Shown here: one piece after another, positions 9,347 to 19,131 of the stretch
Position numbering within the stretch: position 1 is the stretch's first letter
Layout: each line of letters opens with the position of its first letter
Origin: Herbaspirillum sp. ST 5-3
GTDB taxonomy: Bacteria > Pseudomonadota > Gammaproteobacteria > Burkholderiales > Burkholderiaceae_D
Assembly: GCF_004804275.1 (NCBI RefSeq)
Contig: NZ_STGI01000009.1
Coordinates: forward strand, 62,001 to 126,000
Length of the DNA stretch: 64,000 nt
Direction: 5' to 3'
Notes under the pieces: generated by a model
The model's database searches: none
Seen by the model: only the letters and a program-made list of their open reading frames with translations
Told to the model about the DNA's origin: nothing
Program-made: the position numbers and the translations under genes

Positions 9347-9766
9347 TCAGTTGGCAACCTGCTGTAGCGCAAACACGGCCAGCGGCACCGAGGTCATAAT
9401 GAGTGCCGACAGTACACGGAAGCGCGCGCAGTAGCCGCGCTGCTTGAACCAGAATATGAGCGCCAGCGCGCCGAATCCATACAGCAGCGTAAACAATGCC
9501 AATGCACCAAAGCCCATCGAATGCAGGGATCGCGTGGTGAACAACACACCGAACAGGGACGCGGTAATCACCGCCAGCAGCGCCGCCACGTTCGACAGGA
9601 AAACATAAAATCCGTTGCGCTGCTTTGCCTGCGCCTGCGCGATGAGCGCCTGGCGCTTCAGGCGCACATCGCGTTGCAGGAGAAATACCAGCAGCGGATC
9701 AATCTGCCGGTACTGCAAAAGACCCACGGAGGCAGCAGCCACCAGGTCGTCGCGTCTAATCGTCAT
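9347..9766 (-). CDS. Half-length DUF2157-like membrane protein
   Basis: A 139-residue protein aligning by eye with the first about 140 residues of the DUF2157-like protein at 10226-11305. Both share an N-terminal DL.AAA..G.L..R.ID.LL.FLLQR block, GFGAL/GMGAL and VPLAVFALQ.V. It has three or four transmembrane helices and ends at 9347, 15 bp from the convergent chemoreceptor stop. GAGGAG precedes the ATG, so it is probably expressed. It is either a truncated paralogue or a distinct short form. Function unknown. Confidence 0.7.
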   Translation of the reverse strand: MTIRRDDLVAAASVGLLQYRQIDPLLVFLLQRDVRLKRQALIAQAQAKQRNGFYVFLSNVAALLAVITASLFGVLFTTRSLHSMGFGALALFTLLYGFGALALIFWFKQRGYCARFRVLSALIMTSVPLAVFALQQVAN

Positions 9767-10225
9767 GCATCGCTCCTCAATTATTGTTCTTACAGATCGA
9801 TGTAGCGGCGGGCCGTGCGCGACGTAGTGCGTCGATCACCTGCAGGTGTCTTGCCGACAGGTTGCTAGCGAGCCGAACCGCCTGGACTATCCAAAAAACG
9901 CCGGACTGCCGTTCCCTCGGCATGCAATGGTGATGACGCTTGCATTGGTGGATTGAATCGCTCGCCGATGCGCGCCTCAGCCGGAAAGCGCGGAGTGCGC
10001 CGAGTGGTGCCGAGTGTGCATTGGCGAAGCCGGGAATAACGATGTTTTCGGGATGCCCCTCATGCGTATTGCCAAATCTTCTACGCTGCCTATTTAATAG
10101 GCTTTCGCATGGCGCCACGTAGATATACATCAAGCGCTATCGACCGAATTTCACAAGCTTTATGCGATGTCAAATAGAGGGATTCGATCAATTGAATCAG
10201 GGAACAAGTTCCTCGCGGCATTTTC
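9767..10225. other. Intergenic region without a convincing gene
   Basis: Between the two DUF2157-like genes. An open minus frame (9777-10133) has an Arg/His-rich translation with no recognisable motif and no ribosome-binding site, so it is not called. A local direct repeat of GTGCCGAGT-like sequence lies near 10000-10020. No RNA gene was recognised. Confidence 0.5.
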
Positions 10226-11305
10226 TCAGGAACGTGCCTCCAGCAGCTCGCGCAACTGCGCCGGCAGCAAAGTACGCAGGCGCTGGGAAATCGCCGCCTC
10301 GCGCTTGCTCCACCACACGCCCGCTGCGATCAATGCAAAGCCCAGCAGCGTCAGCACGACCACGAATGCAAAGCTGTCCTTGAACAGGTTCCGCGACAAG
10401 TCGCCCAGCACGATGATAATGCCGAGAGCGCCGAACTCCGCGAACACACGCCGCCCGAGCACCGCGCCGACGAACACCAATCCGAAATTCACGGCCAGGT
10501 ACACCAGCTTGTCCGCCAGACGCCCCGAACCCATCATTGACAGCGCGCCCCAGAACGTCAGCAGGCCGAACAGGTAAAGCCAGAACGCGTAATCCTTGTC
10601 GTGCCGCGAGCGCAGGTCGACAAAGAAGGCGATCAGCAGCATCACCAGCCCGTACACCAGCGAGATCACCTTGCGCAACTGCCACGCCGGGCCGCCGAAT
10701 AGTTCGACACTGCCGCCGCCTCCCTGCAGCAACAAGGCCGGCACGATGTCCATCCCCATGTACCACAGGGTCACGGCGATCGGCATGGTCAGGAAGGGAT
10801 AGCGGAAGCGCCATAGCAGCACGACGCCGACAGCCAGCGTGGAAAGCTCCATCAATATCCAGCGCCAGTCGATGTAGGTGTGATAGTCGCGATAATGTTC
10901 CGCAGTCGGCCCGTCGGCCCAGAAGCCCAGCACATGCTGCAAGGCAAAGACGGCCAGCGGCACGAGCGCAATCGTCAGCGTCGCGAAGATACCCGCCGGA
11001 ATGCCGTGGCCGCGCTTTTCCAGCACGACCGCAGCACCGACCGCCACAAGCGCGTACAGCACCGACAGCACCAGCAGCGCACCCATGCCAAGCGCTTCCA
11101 CCGCGAGCGTGGTGAACAGGGTAACGGCGCTGATCGCCAGCATGCCACCGAGGTAGTAAAGCACATGCGATCCGGAGAAGTGCGGCGTGGTGCTCTGCGC
11201 CTGCTGGTGACGTTGCAACAGAAAGGCCAGCAGGCCATCGATCTCCCTGGGATCGAGCACGCCTGCGTCCGCCGCGGCTTGCAGGTCTTCGCGTTTCAGC
11301 ATCAT
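10226..11305 (-). CDS. DUF2157-like integral membrane protein
   Basis: A 359-residue protein. A short cytoplasmic helical N-terminus (LKREDLQAAADAGVLDPREIDGLLAFLLQR) typical of DUF2157 is followed by about ten hydrophobic helices. GGAGAACC precedes the ATG at 11305. DUF2157 proteins are inner-membrane proteins of unknown function. A half-length relative lies downstream on the same strand, pointing to a local duplication. Confidence 0.8.
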   Translation of the reverse strand: MMLKREDLQAAADAGVLDPREIDGLLAFLLQRHQQAQSTTPHFSGSHVLYYLGGMLAISAVTLFTTLAVEALGMGALLVLSVLYALVAVGAAVVLEKRGHGIPAGIFATLTIALVPLAVFALQHVLGFWADGPTAEHYRDYHTYIDWRWILMELSTLAVGVVLLWRFRYPFLTMPIAVTLWYMGMDIVPALLLQGGGGSVELFGGPAWQLRKVISLVYGLVMLLIAFFVDLRSRHDKDYAFWLYLFGLLTFWGALSMMGSGRLADKLVYLAVNFGLVFVGAVLGRRVFAEFGALGIIIVLGDLSRNLFKDSFAFVVVLTLLGFALIAAGVWWSKREAAISQRLRTLLPAQLRELLEARS

Positions 11306-11419
11306 GGTTCTCCAGCGCTTGTTGTTTCGCTAATGTAGCGCCATTTCATGCGATGCGGTGACGCAACGCAAGTCCTCCGGAAGTATGAGCTGAAGCTTTG
11401 CCGAACGATACGCAGGCGA

Positions 11420-11842
11420 TCAGTTACGCTTGAGGCTTTCCACCTTGCTGATCGTGCCCTGCGCAGTGGCAACCAGTTTCTCGGATTCCGCATCGCGTGC
11501 AAAGATGTCGCAGCGGCACACCGCCTGGCTCTTGCCCGCGTAGATCACGCCGGCCCGCGCCACCAGCGAAGCGCCGACCGCAGGCCGCACATAATTGATC
11601 TTGAACTCCGCCGTCAGCACCGCCGGCCCGAGCGCCATGCCGCCGGCAAAGGTCAGCGCATTGTCGGCCAGATAGCTCAGCACGCCGCCATGAGCAAAAC
11701 CATGCTGCTGCTTCAAATCGTCGCGCAGCGGCAGGCCGATCGACACATTGGTTCCGTCGATGTGCTCGATGTCCGCGCCGAGCAGCTTGGAGAACGGCTG
11801 GGAATTCAGGGAATGCTTCGCATGCTGCAAAAGTTCGTCCAC
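11420..11842 (-). CDS. PaaI-like hotdog thioesterase
   Basis: A 140-residue single hotdog-fold protein with HGFAHGGVLSYLADNAL, the family's catalytic helix region, and VLTAEFKINYVRPA. Members hydrolyse acyl-CoA thioesters, often aromatic or medium-chain. The start is GTG 11842 with an ideal GGAGG five bases upstream. It is divergent from an HxlR regulator with 84 bp between them, which contain two tandem inverted repeats, so it is very probably controlled by that regulator. Confidence 0.88.
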   Translation of the reverse strand: MDELLQHAKHSLNSQPFSKLLGADIEHIDGTNVSIGLPLRDDLKQQHGFAHGGVLSYLADNALTFAGGMALGPAVLTAEFKINYVRPAVGASLVARAGVIYAGKSQAVCRCDIFARDAESEKLVATAQGTISKVESLKRN

Positions 11843-11861
11843 AAGATCCTCCGAGAGTGTA

Positions 11862-11899
11862 TGCTATTAAAAAGATAGCGCGCTATCAAAACGATAGCG
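11862..11899. promoter_or_regulatory. Tandem 19-bp operator, probable HxlR binding site
   Basis: Two abutting 19-bp units each read (T/C)GCTAT-N7-ATAGCG: 11862-11880 with spacer TAAAAAG and 11881-11899 with spacer CAAAACG. The junction makes the perfect 14-mer GATAGCGCGCTATC. The pair lies in the 84-bp gap between the thioesterase and HxlR-type regulator genes, where both promoters must be. HxlR proteins are dimeric winged-helix regulators that commonly control a divergent gene and themselves. Confidence 0.75.
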
Positions 11900-11926
11900 A
11901 CAAAGACGGTAAAGGTCAAGCAAGGC

Positions 11927-12313
11927 ATGGCGACGAAAAAAATCATTGAACCGGGAAAACCCGTCCGCAATTCCAAATCGGGGCAAGCCATCATGGCGCT
12001 GCTCGATCTGCTTGGGCGGCGCTGGGCGTTGCGTATCCTGTGGGAACTGCGCAGCGGTGAGCGCCTCTCTTTCCGCGCCCTGCAGGAAAGCTGCCAGATC
12101 TCCTCCCCCAACGCGCTCAACACGCGGCTGAAGGAATTGCGTCACGCCGGCATCGTCGATCTCGAGGGTGAAGGCGGCTACGGCCTGACCGAATCCGGCC
12201 GTTCCCTGCTGACCGCCGTCGGTCCACTGGCGGCCTGGGCGGACGACTGGGCGCGCACCGTCGGCCGCGAGGACCTCGCCTGCTATACCCGTGCAAAGGA
12301 CAGAAGCGCCTGA
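11927..12313 (+). CDS. HxlR-family winged-helix regulator
   Basis: A 128-residue regulator with the HxlR signature LLGRRWALRILWELRSGERLSFRALQ..., then SSPNALNTRLKELRHAGIV and a wing with YGLTESGRSL. It lacks the N-terminal cysteine of redox/aldehyde-sensing HxlR members, so it may respond to a small ligand. The divergent thioesterase gene and the tandem operator suggest a local autoregulated switch. Confidence 0.9.
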   Translation: MATKKIIEPGKPVRNSKSGQAIMALLDLLGRRWALRILWELRSGERLSFRALQESCQISSPNALNTRLKELRHAGIVDLEGEGGYGLTESGRSLLTAVGPLAAWADDWARTVGREDLACYTRAKDRSA

Positions 12314-12415
12314 AGCAATGCCCCGGATCAAGCCGGCCAAACGCCGCGCCGCCGCCCCGCTACGGTAAAATGTCCTGTTAAGCCATTCAACGAGACAGCC
12401 TTTCCAGAATTCCCC

Positions 12416-14167
<1,752 letters not shown>

Positions 14168-14240
14168 TAAATGACGGCAGCTATACAGGTCACCACATCA
14201 CTTTGTCAGTAGATCGGCTTCATAGTCAGAAAGACTTACC

Positions 14241-15365
14241 ATGCGAATCTTGAAATTTGAGGTAACGGGGCTCCTAAATCGAGACAATAATATTAGTGTT
14301 AGCCTTTCCGACGATTTAAATATCCTAACTGGAAGAAATGGTGCAGGCAAAACGAGTGTACTCAAGCTCCTCTGGTACATCGTAAGCGGGAACATCATCC
14401 TCGCACTTCGTGAAGTCCCCTTCAAAAAAGCGGCCTTAACCACAGATAGATATCTTTGCATCATACATCGCACTGGGCCGTCAACTTGCAAGATTGAATT
14501 GTCTCTCGCAAGTGGTCAGGCGTATCTCTTCGAAGACGAGTACGACCAAGGCGACGATTCAATGATCAATGCTGAAGATCAGGCAAACCCGCTACTTATC
14601 GAAAATGGCTCTTCGGTTTTTTTTCCTACATTTCGAAGAATCGAAGGCGGGTTCTCCCTTGACAGCCAAAGGTCAGGAAATGCATTGGCAAGAGCCGTAC
14701 GAGCAAAGAGCGACGTAGAAGAGGCCTTACTTGTACTTTCCAGAAGATTGACGAACGAGCCACACGTCTTTGTCTCGTCAATCTCGACGGTAGATATTGT
14801 CACACTTCTTCTTCGCCAACATTCCGACCTTTCTGAGATTTACAACGCACTCCAACAAAATACCTCTCAGTCGATTATTCAGACTATCAAAGAATACAAA
14901 CGAAGCGGCGAAGATGCAGACAAAATCGACTCGGCCCACAACGTGCTTGACAACATTCGCGATCGAATAGAAAGCATGGAGGGAGAGCGCGAGCGAATAA
15001 TGCAACCAATTGAAGCAGTGCGGGAGCTGGTTGAGCGCCTTTTTAAACATACCGGAATTAAAATCGGAAACAGACTCAGCTTTGGCGACGCAGCGAATGC
15101 CGTAAATTCTGACGCCCTATCAGCCGGCGAGAAGCAAATGCTAAGCTTCATATGCTATAACGCGTTCTACAAGAACAGCGTCATATTTATCGATGAGCCT
15201 GAGCTGAGCTTGCACGTTGATTGGCAACGCCAGTTGTTCCCCATACTTCAAAAGCAACAGTCTTCAAATCAATTCATCATAGCAACGCACTCCCCCTTCA
15301 TCTACAGCAAGTATCCTGACAAAGAAGTGAGCCTCGACTCCGACCGTGGAGACACGGAGGAATAG
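14241..15365 (+). CDS. AAA/ABC-type ATPase of a PARIS-like defence pair (AriA-like)
   Basis: A 374-residue cytoplasmic ATPase. Walker A is GRNGAGKTS with Lys37. A helical middle (about 130-270) is followed by the ABC signature LSAGEKQ, Walker B VIFIDEPELSLH (about 313-325) and the switch His in FIIATHSP. This is the AAA_15/OLD-like layout of AriA, the sensor ATPase of PARIS, which holds the toxic AriB until a phage anti-restriction protein is sensed. Its stop directly abuts the ATG of a DUF4435 gene. The DNA is visibly AT-richer than neighbours, indicating transfer. Alternatives are an OLD-like or retron-type effector ATPase, but the partner favours PARIS. Confidence 0.8.
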   Translation: MRILKFEVTGLLNRDNNISVSLSDDLNILTGRNGAGKTSVLKLLWYIVSGNIILALREVPFKKAALTTDRYLCIIHRTGPSTCKIELSLASGQAYLFEDEYDQGDDSMINAEDQANPLLIENGSSVFFPTFRRIEGGFSLDSQRSGNALARAVRAKSDVEEALLVLSRRLTNEPHVFVSSISTVDIVTLLLRQHSDLSEIYNALQQNTSQSIIQTIKEYKRSGEDADKIDSAHNVLDNIRDRIESMEGERERIMQPIEAVRELVERLFKHTGIKIGNRLSFGDAANAVNSDALSAGEKQMLSFICYNAFYKNSVIFIDEPELSLHVDWQRQLFPILQKQQSSNQFIIATHSPFIYSKYPDKEVSLDSDRGDTEE

Positions 15366-16133
15366 ATGAAGCAAGGCTCTAAAGTAGAAATGACAATTGA
15401 TGAGATCATTGCGACACTAGTTCACAGCTCACTACCAACACTCATAATCGAAGGAAGCGACGACGTAATTGTCTACCGAAGAATGGAAGATGTTTTCTCA
15501 GACATTGAACTTTCCGTAATGTCTGTTGGCGGGAGAGAAAACGTTCTGAAAATATTCCAGAGAATCGGGGATTTCAAAAGCCATAAAAAGATTGCATTCA
15601 TTGCGGATCGCGATACGTGGTTGCACACCGGAGTCCCCGCTTCGTTCATTTCTGAGTGTATGTTTATTACCGATGGGTACTCCATTGAAAACGACATATA
15701 TCGGGATGGTTCGTTAGAAAAACTGCTCACAAAGGAAGAAGAAGAGAAATTTCGCAACGAAATTGCTCAGTTCATTCGATGGTATGCATTGTCGCTTAGC
15801 CGCTTGCTTTCAGGTCAACCTTCATCCATCGATTTGTATCCTGGAATTATTCTTGACGATGTAGAGCAGTACGCGGTGCGCACGCAATTGGAGCTAGGGG
15901 AGATGTACCCCGAGGAATTGGTTACCACACTCATGCAAGACTACGCGAAATTGGTACGTGGTAAATCGCTATTTGCAGTACTAGGGAGACAAATTTCTTA
16001 CAAAAGAAGAAGGCCACGTGTTCATCACGAAGCGCTTCTAGAAGTTCATTCTGCGGCACCTGGCCCCCTTTTGCAAAAACTATACATGTCCGTCGCTCAA
16101 TTTTTTGGATGCGAGGCCCCCCCGATAACCTGA
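15366..16133 (+). CDS. DUF4435/TOPRIM effector of a PARIS-like pair (AriB-like)
   Basis: A 255-residue protein beginning on the base after the ATPase stop. It shows the DUF4435/TOPRIM pattern: LIIEGSDD with Glu29, FIADRD with Asp81 and Asp83, and GYSIEND with Glu108/Asn109. In PARIS, AriB is a TOPRIM nuclease that on release from AriA cleaves host tRNA and causes growth arrest or death. It is somewhat shorter than E. coli AriB as I recall it. AT-rich codon use matches the upstream gene. Assignment as effector nuclease is by family and neighbourhood. Confidence 0.78.
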   Translation: MKQGSKVEMTIDEIIATLVHSSLPTLIIEGSDDVIVYRRMEDVFSDIELSVMSVGGRENVLKIFQRIGDFKSHKKIAFIADRDTWLHTGVPASFISECMFITDGYSIENDIYRDGSLEKLLTKEEEEKFRNEIAQFIRWYALSLSRLLSGQPSSIDLYPGIILDDVEQYAVRTQLELGEMYPEELVTTLMQDYAKLVRGKSLFAVLGRQISYKRRRPRVHHEALLEVHSAAPGPLLQKLYMSVAQFFGCEAPPIT

Positions 16134-16177
16134 CAATTTCAACGTAGATAATGGTGAACAGGTCAAAAAGTCTCAGC

Positions 16178-16252
16178 AAGCAAGCGTAGGGTCCGCTCCG
16201 CGCACAATTTCCCCTTCTGAATAGCAAGTAGGGTGCGCTCGGCGCACAAACT
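16178..16252. repeat. Two adjacent family A repeat arms
   Basis: Two copies of the A left arm (AGCAAGCGTAGGGTGCG... type) lie at about 16178-16215 and 16222-16252. Each has the short hairpin G(G)GTGCGCTC.GCGCAC, the first with one changed base (GTCCGC). The rest of the element, with its right arm, is not seen here. Confidence 0.65.
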
Positions 16253-16261
16253 CCTTCAACG

Positions 16262-16310
16262 TATATATGGGGTCAGACTCGATAAAAATTTAAGTCGATT
16301 CTGAACCTCA
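16262..16310. repeat. Family C palindromic repeat
   Basis: TATATATGGGGTCAGACTCGA, a short A/T spacer and TCGATTCTGAACCTC form an imperfect hairpin of about 13 bp. The same left half recurs at 18201, and degenerately at 28777. Such GGGGTCAGACTCGA elements are familiar as REP-like intergenic repeats in Proteobacteria. Confidence 0.65.
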
Positions 16311-16315
16311 AATTT

Positions 16316-16732
16316 TCATTGCTCGACGATGATCATCCAGCCCACGCCGAAACGGTCGGCGACCATGCCGAAGCACGGTGAATAGAAGGTTTTGGTCAAC
16401 GGCATCTGTACCTTACCGCCGTCGGCCAGCGCCGCGAACAGGCGCTCGGCGTGCGCCGGATCGGTCGCCGACAGCGACAGCGAAAATCCCTGGAAGACTG
16501 GTTTTCCCGTGCAATAGCCGTCGGATGCCATGAGCGTCGTTTCGCCGATATTAAAGCTCGCGTGCATCACCTTTTCCGACGAGGCCTGCGGCCCGCAGGT
16601 GCTCTCCGGTTGCGGTTCAGGGTTGTCCTTGAAACGCATGAGCATCGTGACTTCGGCGCCGAGCGCCTTGCGGTAAAACTCGAGGGCTTCTTCGCAGCGT
16701 CCGTCAAAGAACAGATAGGGTTGGACTTGCAT
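16316..16732 (-). CDS. VOC/PhnB-like glyoxalase-fold protein
   Basis: A 138-residue protein starting MQVQPYLFFDGRCEEALEFY, the PhnB/3-demethylubiquinone-like branch of the vicinal oxygen chelate fold. It has MLMRFKDNPEP and ends DRFGVGWMIIVEQ. I chose ATG 16732 because AAGGAGAACATC lies just upstream; a longer frame to 16786 has no ribosome-binding site. It follows a YciI-like gene on the same strand by 63 bp, a pair often found with ECF sigma factors, though none is seen here. Substrate unknown. Confidence 0.85.
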   Translation of the reverse strand: MQVQPYLFFDGRCEEALEFYRKALGAEVTMLMRFKDNPEPQPESTCGPQASSEKVMHASFNIGETTLMASDGYCTGKPVFQGFSLSLSATDPAHAERLFAALADGGKVQMPLTKTFYSPCFGMVADRFGVGWMIIVEQ

Positions 16733-16795
16733 GATGTTCTCCTTGTGGGGGTATCGTTGATTTTGGGGTTCTGGCTTGTCGCGCACTCGCCCAGG

Positions 16796-17224
16796 CTACT
16801 GGCGCGTTGCGATTTGCGCGCGCAGGCGCTCTTCCTGCGCCCTGAGTTCGGGCGTAAATTCGGCGCCGAAATCTTCTGCCTCGAACACCGGGCGGATCTC
16901 GATTTCGGCCTCTCCGCCTATCATCGGATTGGGGCAGCGCCTGACCCATTCGACCGCCTCTTCCATCGATTTCACCTGCCACAGCCAGAAACCGGCGATC
17001 AGTTCCTTCGTTTCGGCAAAGGGGCCGTCGATCACGCTGCGCTTGTCGCCGGAGAAACGGACGCGCTTGCCCTTGGAACTGGGGTGCAGCCCCTCGCCTG
17101 CCAGCATGATCCCGGCCTTCACCAGCTCTTCGTTGAATTTGCCCATTTCGGCCAGCAGCTTTTCATCCGGCATCACGCCGGCTTCGGATTTCTTGTCGGC
17201 TTTGATCAGAATCATGACTCGCAT
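16796..17224 (-). CDS. YciI-like (DGPF-domain) protein
   Basis: A 142-residue protein starting MRVMILIKADKKSEAG with the signature VIDGPFAETKELIAGFWLWQV. It belongs to the YCII-related/DGPF dimeric alpha-beta barrel family; members are found in operons with ECF sigma factors or PhnB-like proteins and few have a known reaction. AGGAGC precedes the chosen ATG. It probably forms an operon with the downstream VOC protein. Confidence 0.85.
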   Translation of the reverse strand: MRVMILIKADKKSEAGVMPDEKLLAEMGKFNEELVKAGIMLAGEGLHPSSKGKRVRFSGDKRSVIDGPFAETKELIAGFWLWQVKSMEEAVEWVRRCPNPMIGGEAEIEIRPVFEAEDFGAEFTPELRAQEERLRAQIATRQ

Positions 17225-17680
17225 TTCTATCGCTCCTGTTGATTGAGTTGACGGGAAGCGCGGTTTTCCACGCTCCTGACAGTACGACGAATGACATGCG
17301 ATGAAATCGACATTCTGAGCAAAATTTTTTGAGGCGCCCCACTTCATCTGTTCGGTCCTGGCGACGCATCCTATGCAATGTGTTGGCTCATACCAAACAG
17401 AAGCTGCGGCAATTCGCTTCCAAGTGCGTTGATCAACTGGCAGCCGTCTTCAAATACCCTCGTTTTTTCAATGGCTTATCAGTCTTCCTGAACCAATCAG
17501 GCCGGCTGGCCCACTCCGTGCAATAGCCTCCTCGGGCGCAACACAATGCGCATTCACACAATCCGCCTTGGTAGGAAAAATTGCACATGAAATCGACCCT
17601 TTTCATCAAAAATCCAGAGCTGTGGAGTCCCCGGATCGGGGTCGCGCTGGTGAAGCCCGTATAACAAGTCAGGAGTCGTC
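17225..17680. other. Intergenic region, no gene recognised
   Basis: Contains the promoter region of the YciI-like operon and the leader of a cytochrome c gene. An A/T run lies near 17322-17332. No open frame here has both a ribosome-binding site and a recognisable product, and no repeat family is present. Confidence 0.5.
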
Positions 17681-18079
17681 ATGGGCCATTCATCTACCGC
17701 CTTCACTTTTAAGATGGCAGCCGTATTGTTCGCACTTCTCACCGATACAGCCGTTGCTGCAGGAGATGCTGAGCGTGGTGCACGGGACTTCCGACCGTGT
17801 ATGGCCTGCCATTCCGTCAATCTCGGTGAGCACTCGACGGGGCCAAGCTTGGCCAATTTGTGGAGCCGCAAAGCCGGAACGGCTGAAGGCTTCCCCCGCT
17901 ACTCCGAGGCGCTGAAAGGCGCGGACGTCGTATGGAACGAGAGCAGCCTCGATAAGTGGCTCAGCAATCCACGAGGATTCATTCCCGGAACCAGCATGGC
18001 TTTTCAGGGAATCAAGGATGCACGGGAGCGCGCCGATCTCATCGCTTACCTGAAAGCGGTTTCCGAGAAAAAACGATAG
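17681..18079 (+). CDS. Class I c-type cytochrome (c2-like), secreted
   Basis: A 132-residue protein with a signal peptide cleaved after TAVAAG-like residues, one heme motif CMACH near residue 46, and the distal Met ligand in IPGTSMAFQGI. The order GTSM.F..I is typical of soluble cytochrome c2/c550 electron carriers of the periplasm. A small gene with no enzyme neighbour, so its partner is unknown. A family A repeat starts at its stop codon. Confidence 0.88.
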   Translation: MGHSSTAFTFKMAAVLFALLTDTAVAAGDAERGARDFRPCMACHSVNLGEHSTGPSLANLWSRKAGTAEGFPRYSEALKGADVVWNESSLDKWLSNPRGFIPGTSMAFQGIKDARERADLIAYLKAVSEKKR

Positions 18080-18180
18080 CAAGCGTAGGGTGCGCTTCGC
18101 GCATCATTCTCCCCTCCACCGCCGTAATACTTTGCGCAACTGATTTTTCTCCGGACCGGTGCGCGTAGCGCACCCTGCCA
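18078..18180. repeat. Family A repeat, best complete copy
   Basis: Left arm AGCAAGCGTAGGGTGCGC with its own hairpin (TGCGCTTCGCGCA), about 45 bp of variable middle, then right arm CTCCGGACCGGTGCGC followed by a second hairpin (GTGCGCGTAGCGCAC). The two arms are inverted relative to each other. It begins at the stop codon of the cytochrome gene. Confidence 0.75.
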
Positions 18181-18200
18181 TTCTGTCAATGCCGAATTAC

Positions 18201-18228
18201 CTATATATGGGGTCAGACTCGATTACGT
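18201..18228. repeat. Family C repeat, half copy
   Basis: Carries CTATATATGGGGTCAGACTC, continuing GATTA, matching the left half of the copy at 16262. The right half is missing. It directly follows the family A copy, the reverse of a chance arrangement because A then C also occurs at 16178-16310. Confidence 0.6.
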
Positions 18229-18322
18229 AAGGCAGCGCCATGCATAGAGCAAAACAGTTTTTGCAGAATGATGTTTAAGTCTCATCAACCAAAAATAGTT
18301 TCGCGAAGCGCAGAGCTTGCTC

Positions 18323-18368
18323 CAGTCAGGTCTTGCAATCCAACACGCACGATTGCAAGCCTGGCCCC
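18323..18368. repeat. Family B palindromic repeat
   Basis: CAGGTCTTGCAATC (18327-18340) and GATTGCAAGCCTGG (18351-18364) form a stem of about 14 bp with one mismatch and a 10-nt loop. The same TCAGGTCTTGCAATC core recurs at 19047 and 20501. Confidence 0.7.
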
Positions 18369-18528
18369 AATATGTCGACGGGGATGCCCCTTCCCCCCCT
18401 ACCGATACCGAATTACCGAAGGGCGAACGTCAATGTGACGACCAGCGACACCTATGGATCCTACTCAAATTGGTAGGTAGTGCATTCTGATAGCCTCGTC
18501 TCCATTGCCAAGAAAAAGGAGAACATCG

Positions 18529-18942
18529 ATGGACACCGCCTATCCGCAAACGAAATTCGGGATAACCGCACTGAGGGCTGCCGATTTAGCATCGAGAGGA
18601 GTTGCCCCGGCCGATGCGTGGCGATCAGCTGCGCTCAGCATTTTCCCCGACAGTCTTGCGAACCAAGTGAAGGGCTGCCCAAAGTCAGCATTTCTTGGGC
18701 TCGCGGAAGCCGGGCATATTGACGGCATCCTGCCAGGTAAGTACACGACTTCCGTAGATAATAAGCGCTATGCCGTAGACGCCTTGCGCCTGCTACAGGC
18801 TAATCCTGCTCTTGCGGATAAGCCAGATGAATTATGGCAACGCGTCCTAAAGGGTGACCATAAAAGGCACAACAATCAGATGAACGTCGTCATTGCCCTT
18901 TGGAAGGCACGAAAGTTCGTGTGCCAAAACAATTCAAAATAG
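18529..18942 (+). CDS. Conserved hypothetical protein, about 137 residues
   Basis: Starts MDTAYPQTKFGITALRAADL after a clear AAAAGGAGAACATC ribosome-binding site. Visible features are CPKSAFLGLAEAGHIDGI, a G.YT...NKRYAVDALRLL segment and a C-terminal helix. I recall a widespread family with this CPK.AFLGL pattern (possibly DUF6979), without known function. No signal peptide or membrane helix. The stop codon TAG at 18940 is part of the following family A repeat. Confidence 0.7.
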   Translation: MDTAYPQTKFGITALRAADLASRGVAPADAWRSAALSIFPDSLANQVKGCPKSAFLGLAEAGHIDGILPGKYTTSVDNKRYAVDALRLLQANPALADKPDELWQRVLKGDHKRHNNQMNVVIALWKARKFVCQNNSK

Positions 18943-19032
18943 CAAGCGTAGGGTGCGTCCCACGCACCATTTCCCCTCGCACCTCGTGATGCTTTCACAC
19001 GACCGACGCTCTCTGGACCGGTGCGTGCTAAC
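18941..19032. repeat. Family A repeat at a gene end
   Basis: Left arm AGCAAGCGTAGGGTGCGTCC with hairpin GTGCGTCCCACGCAC, right arm CTCTGGACCGGTGCGTGC. The left arm overlaps the TAG stop of the hypothetical gene, the same position relative to a stop as the copy at 18078. Confidence 0.7.
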
Positions 19033-19046
19033 GAAACAGTGGAGGA

Positions 19047-19100
19047 ATGGGGTCAGGTCTTGCAATCACACATCCGCTGACTTGCAAGACCTGACCCCAT
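19047..19100. repeat. Family B repeat with perfect 19-bp arms
   Basis: The arm at 19047-19065 (ATGGGGTCAGGTCTTGCAA) is the exact reverse complement of 19082-19100, with a 16-nt loop. It lies between convergent genes and could act as a bidirectional terminator or RNA stabiliser. A 16-bp direct repeat CCCCATCTAGACCTCG follows at 19095 and 19114. Confidence 0.8.
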
Positions 19101-19131
19101 CTAGACCTCGTGGCCCCATCTAGACCTCGAT

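Noticed and set aside
9777-10133. 118-codon minus frame in the gap between the DUF2157-like genes
   Set aside because: Arg/His-rich, no ribosome-binding site and no similarity seen.
16316-17224. ECF sigma factor operon
   Set aside because: YciI-like and PhnB-like genes often accompany such a sigma factor, but none is present on either side.
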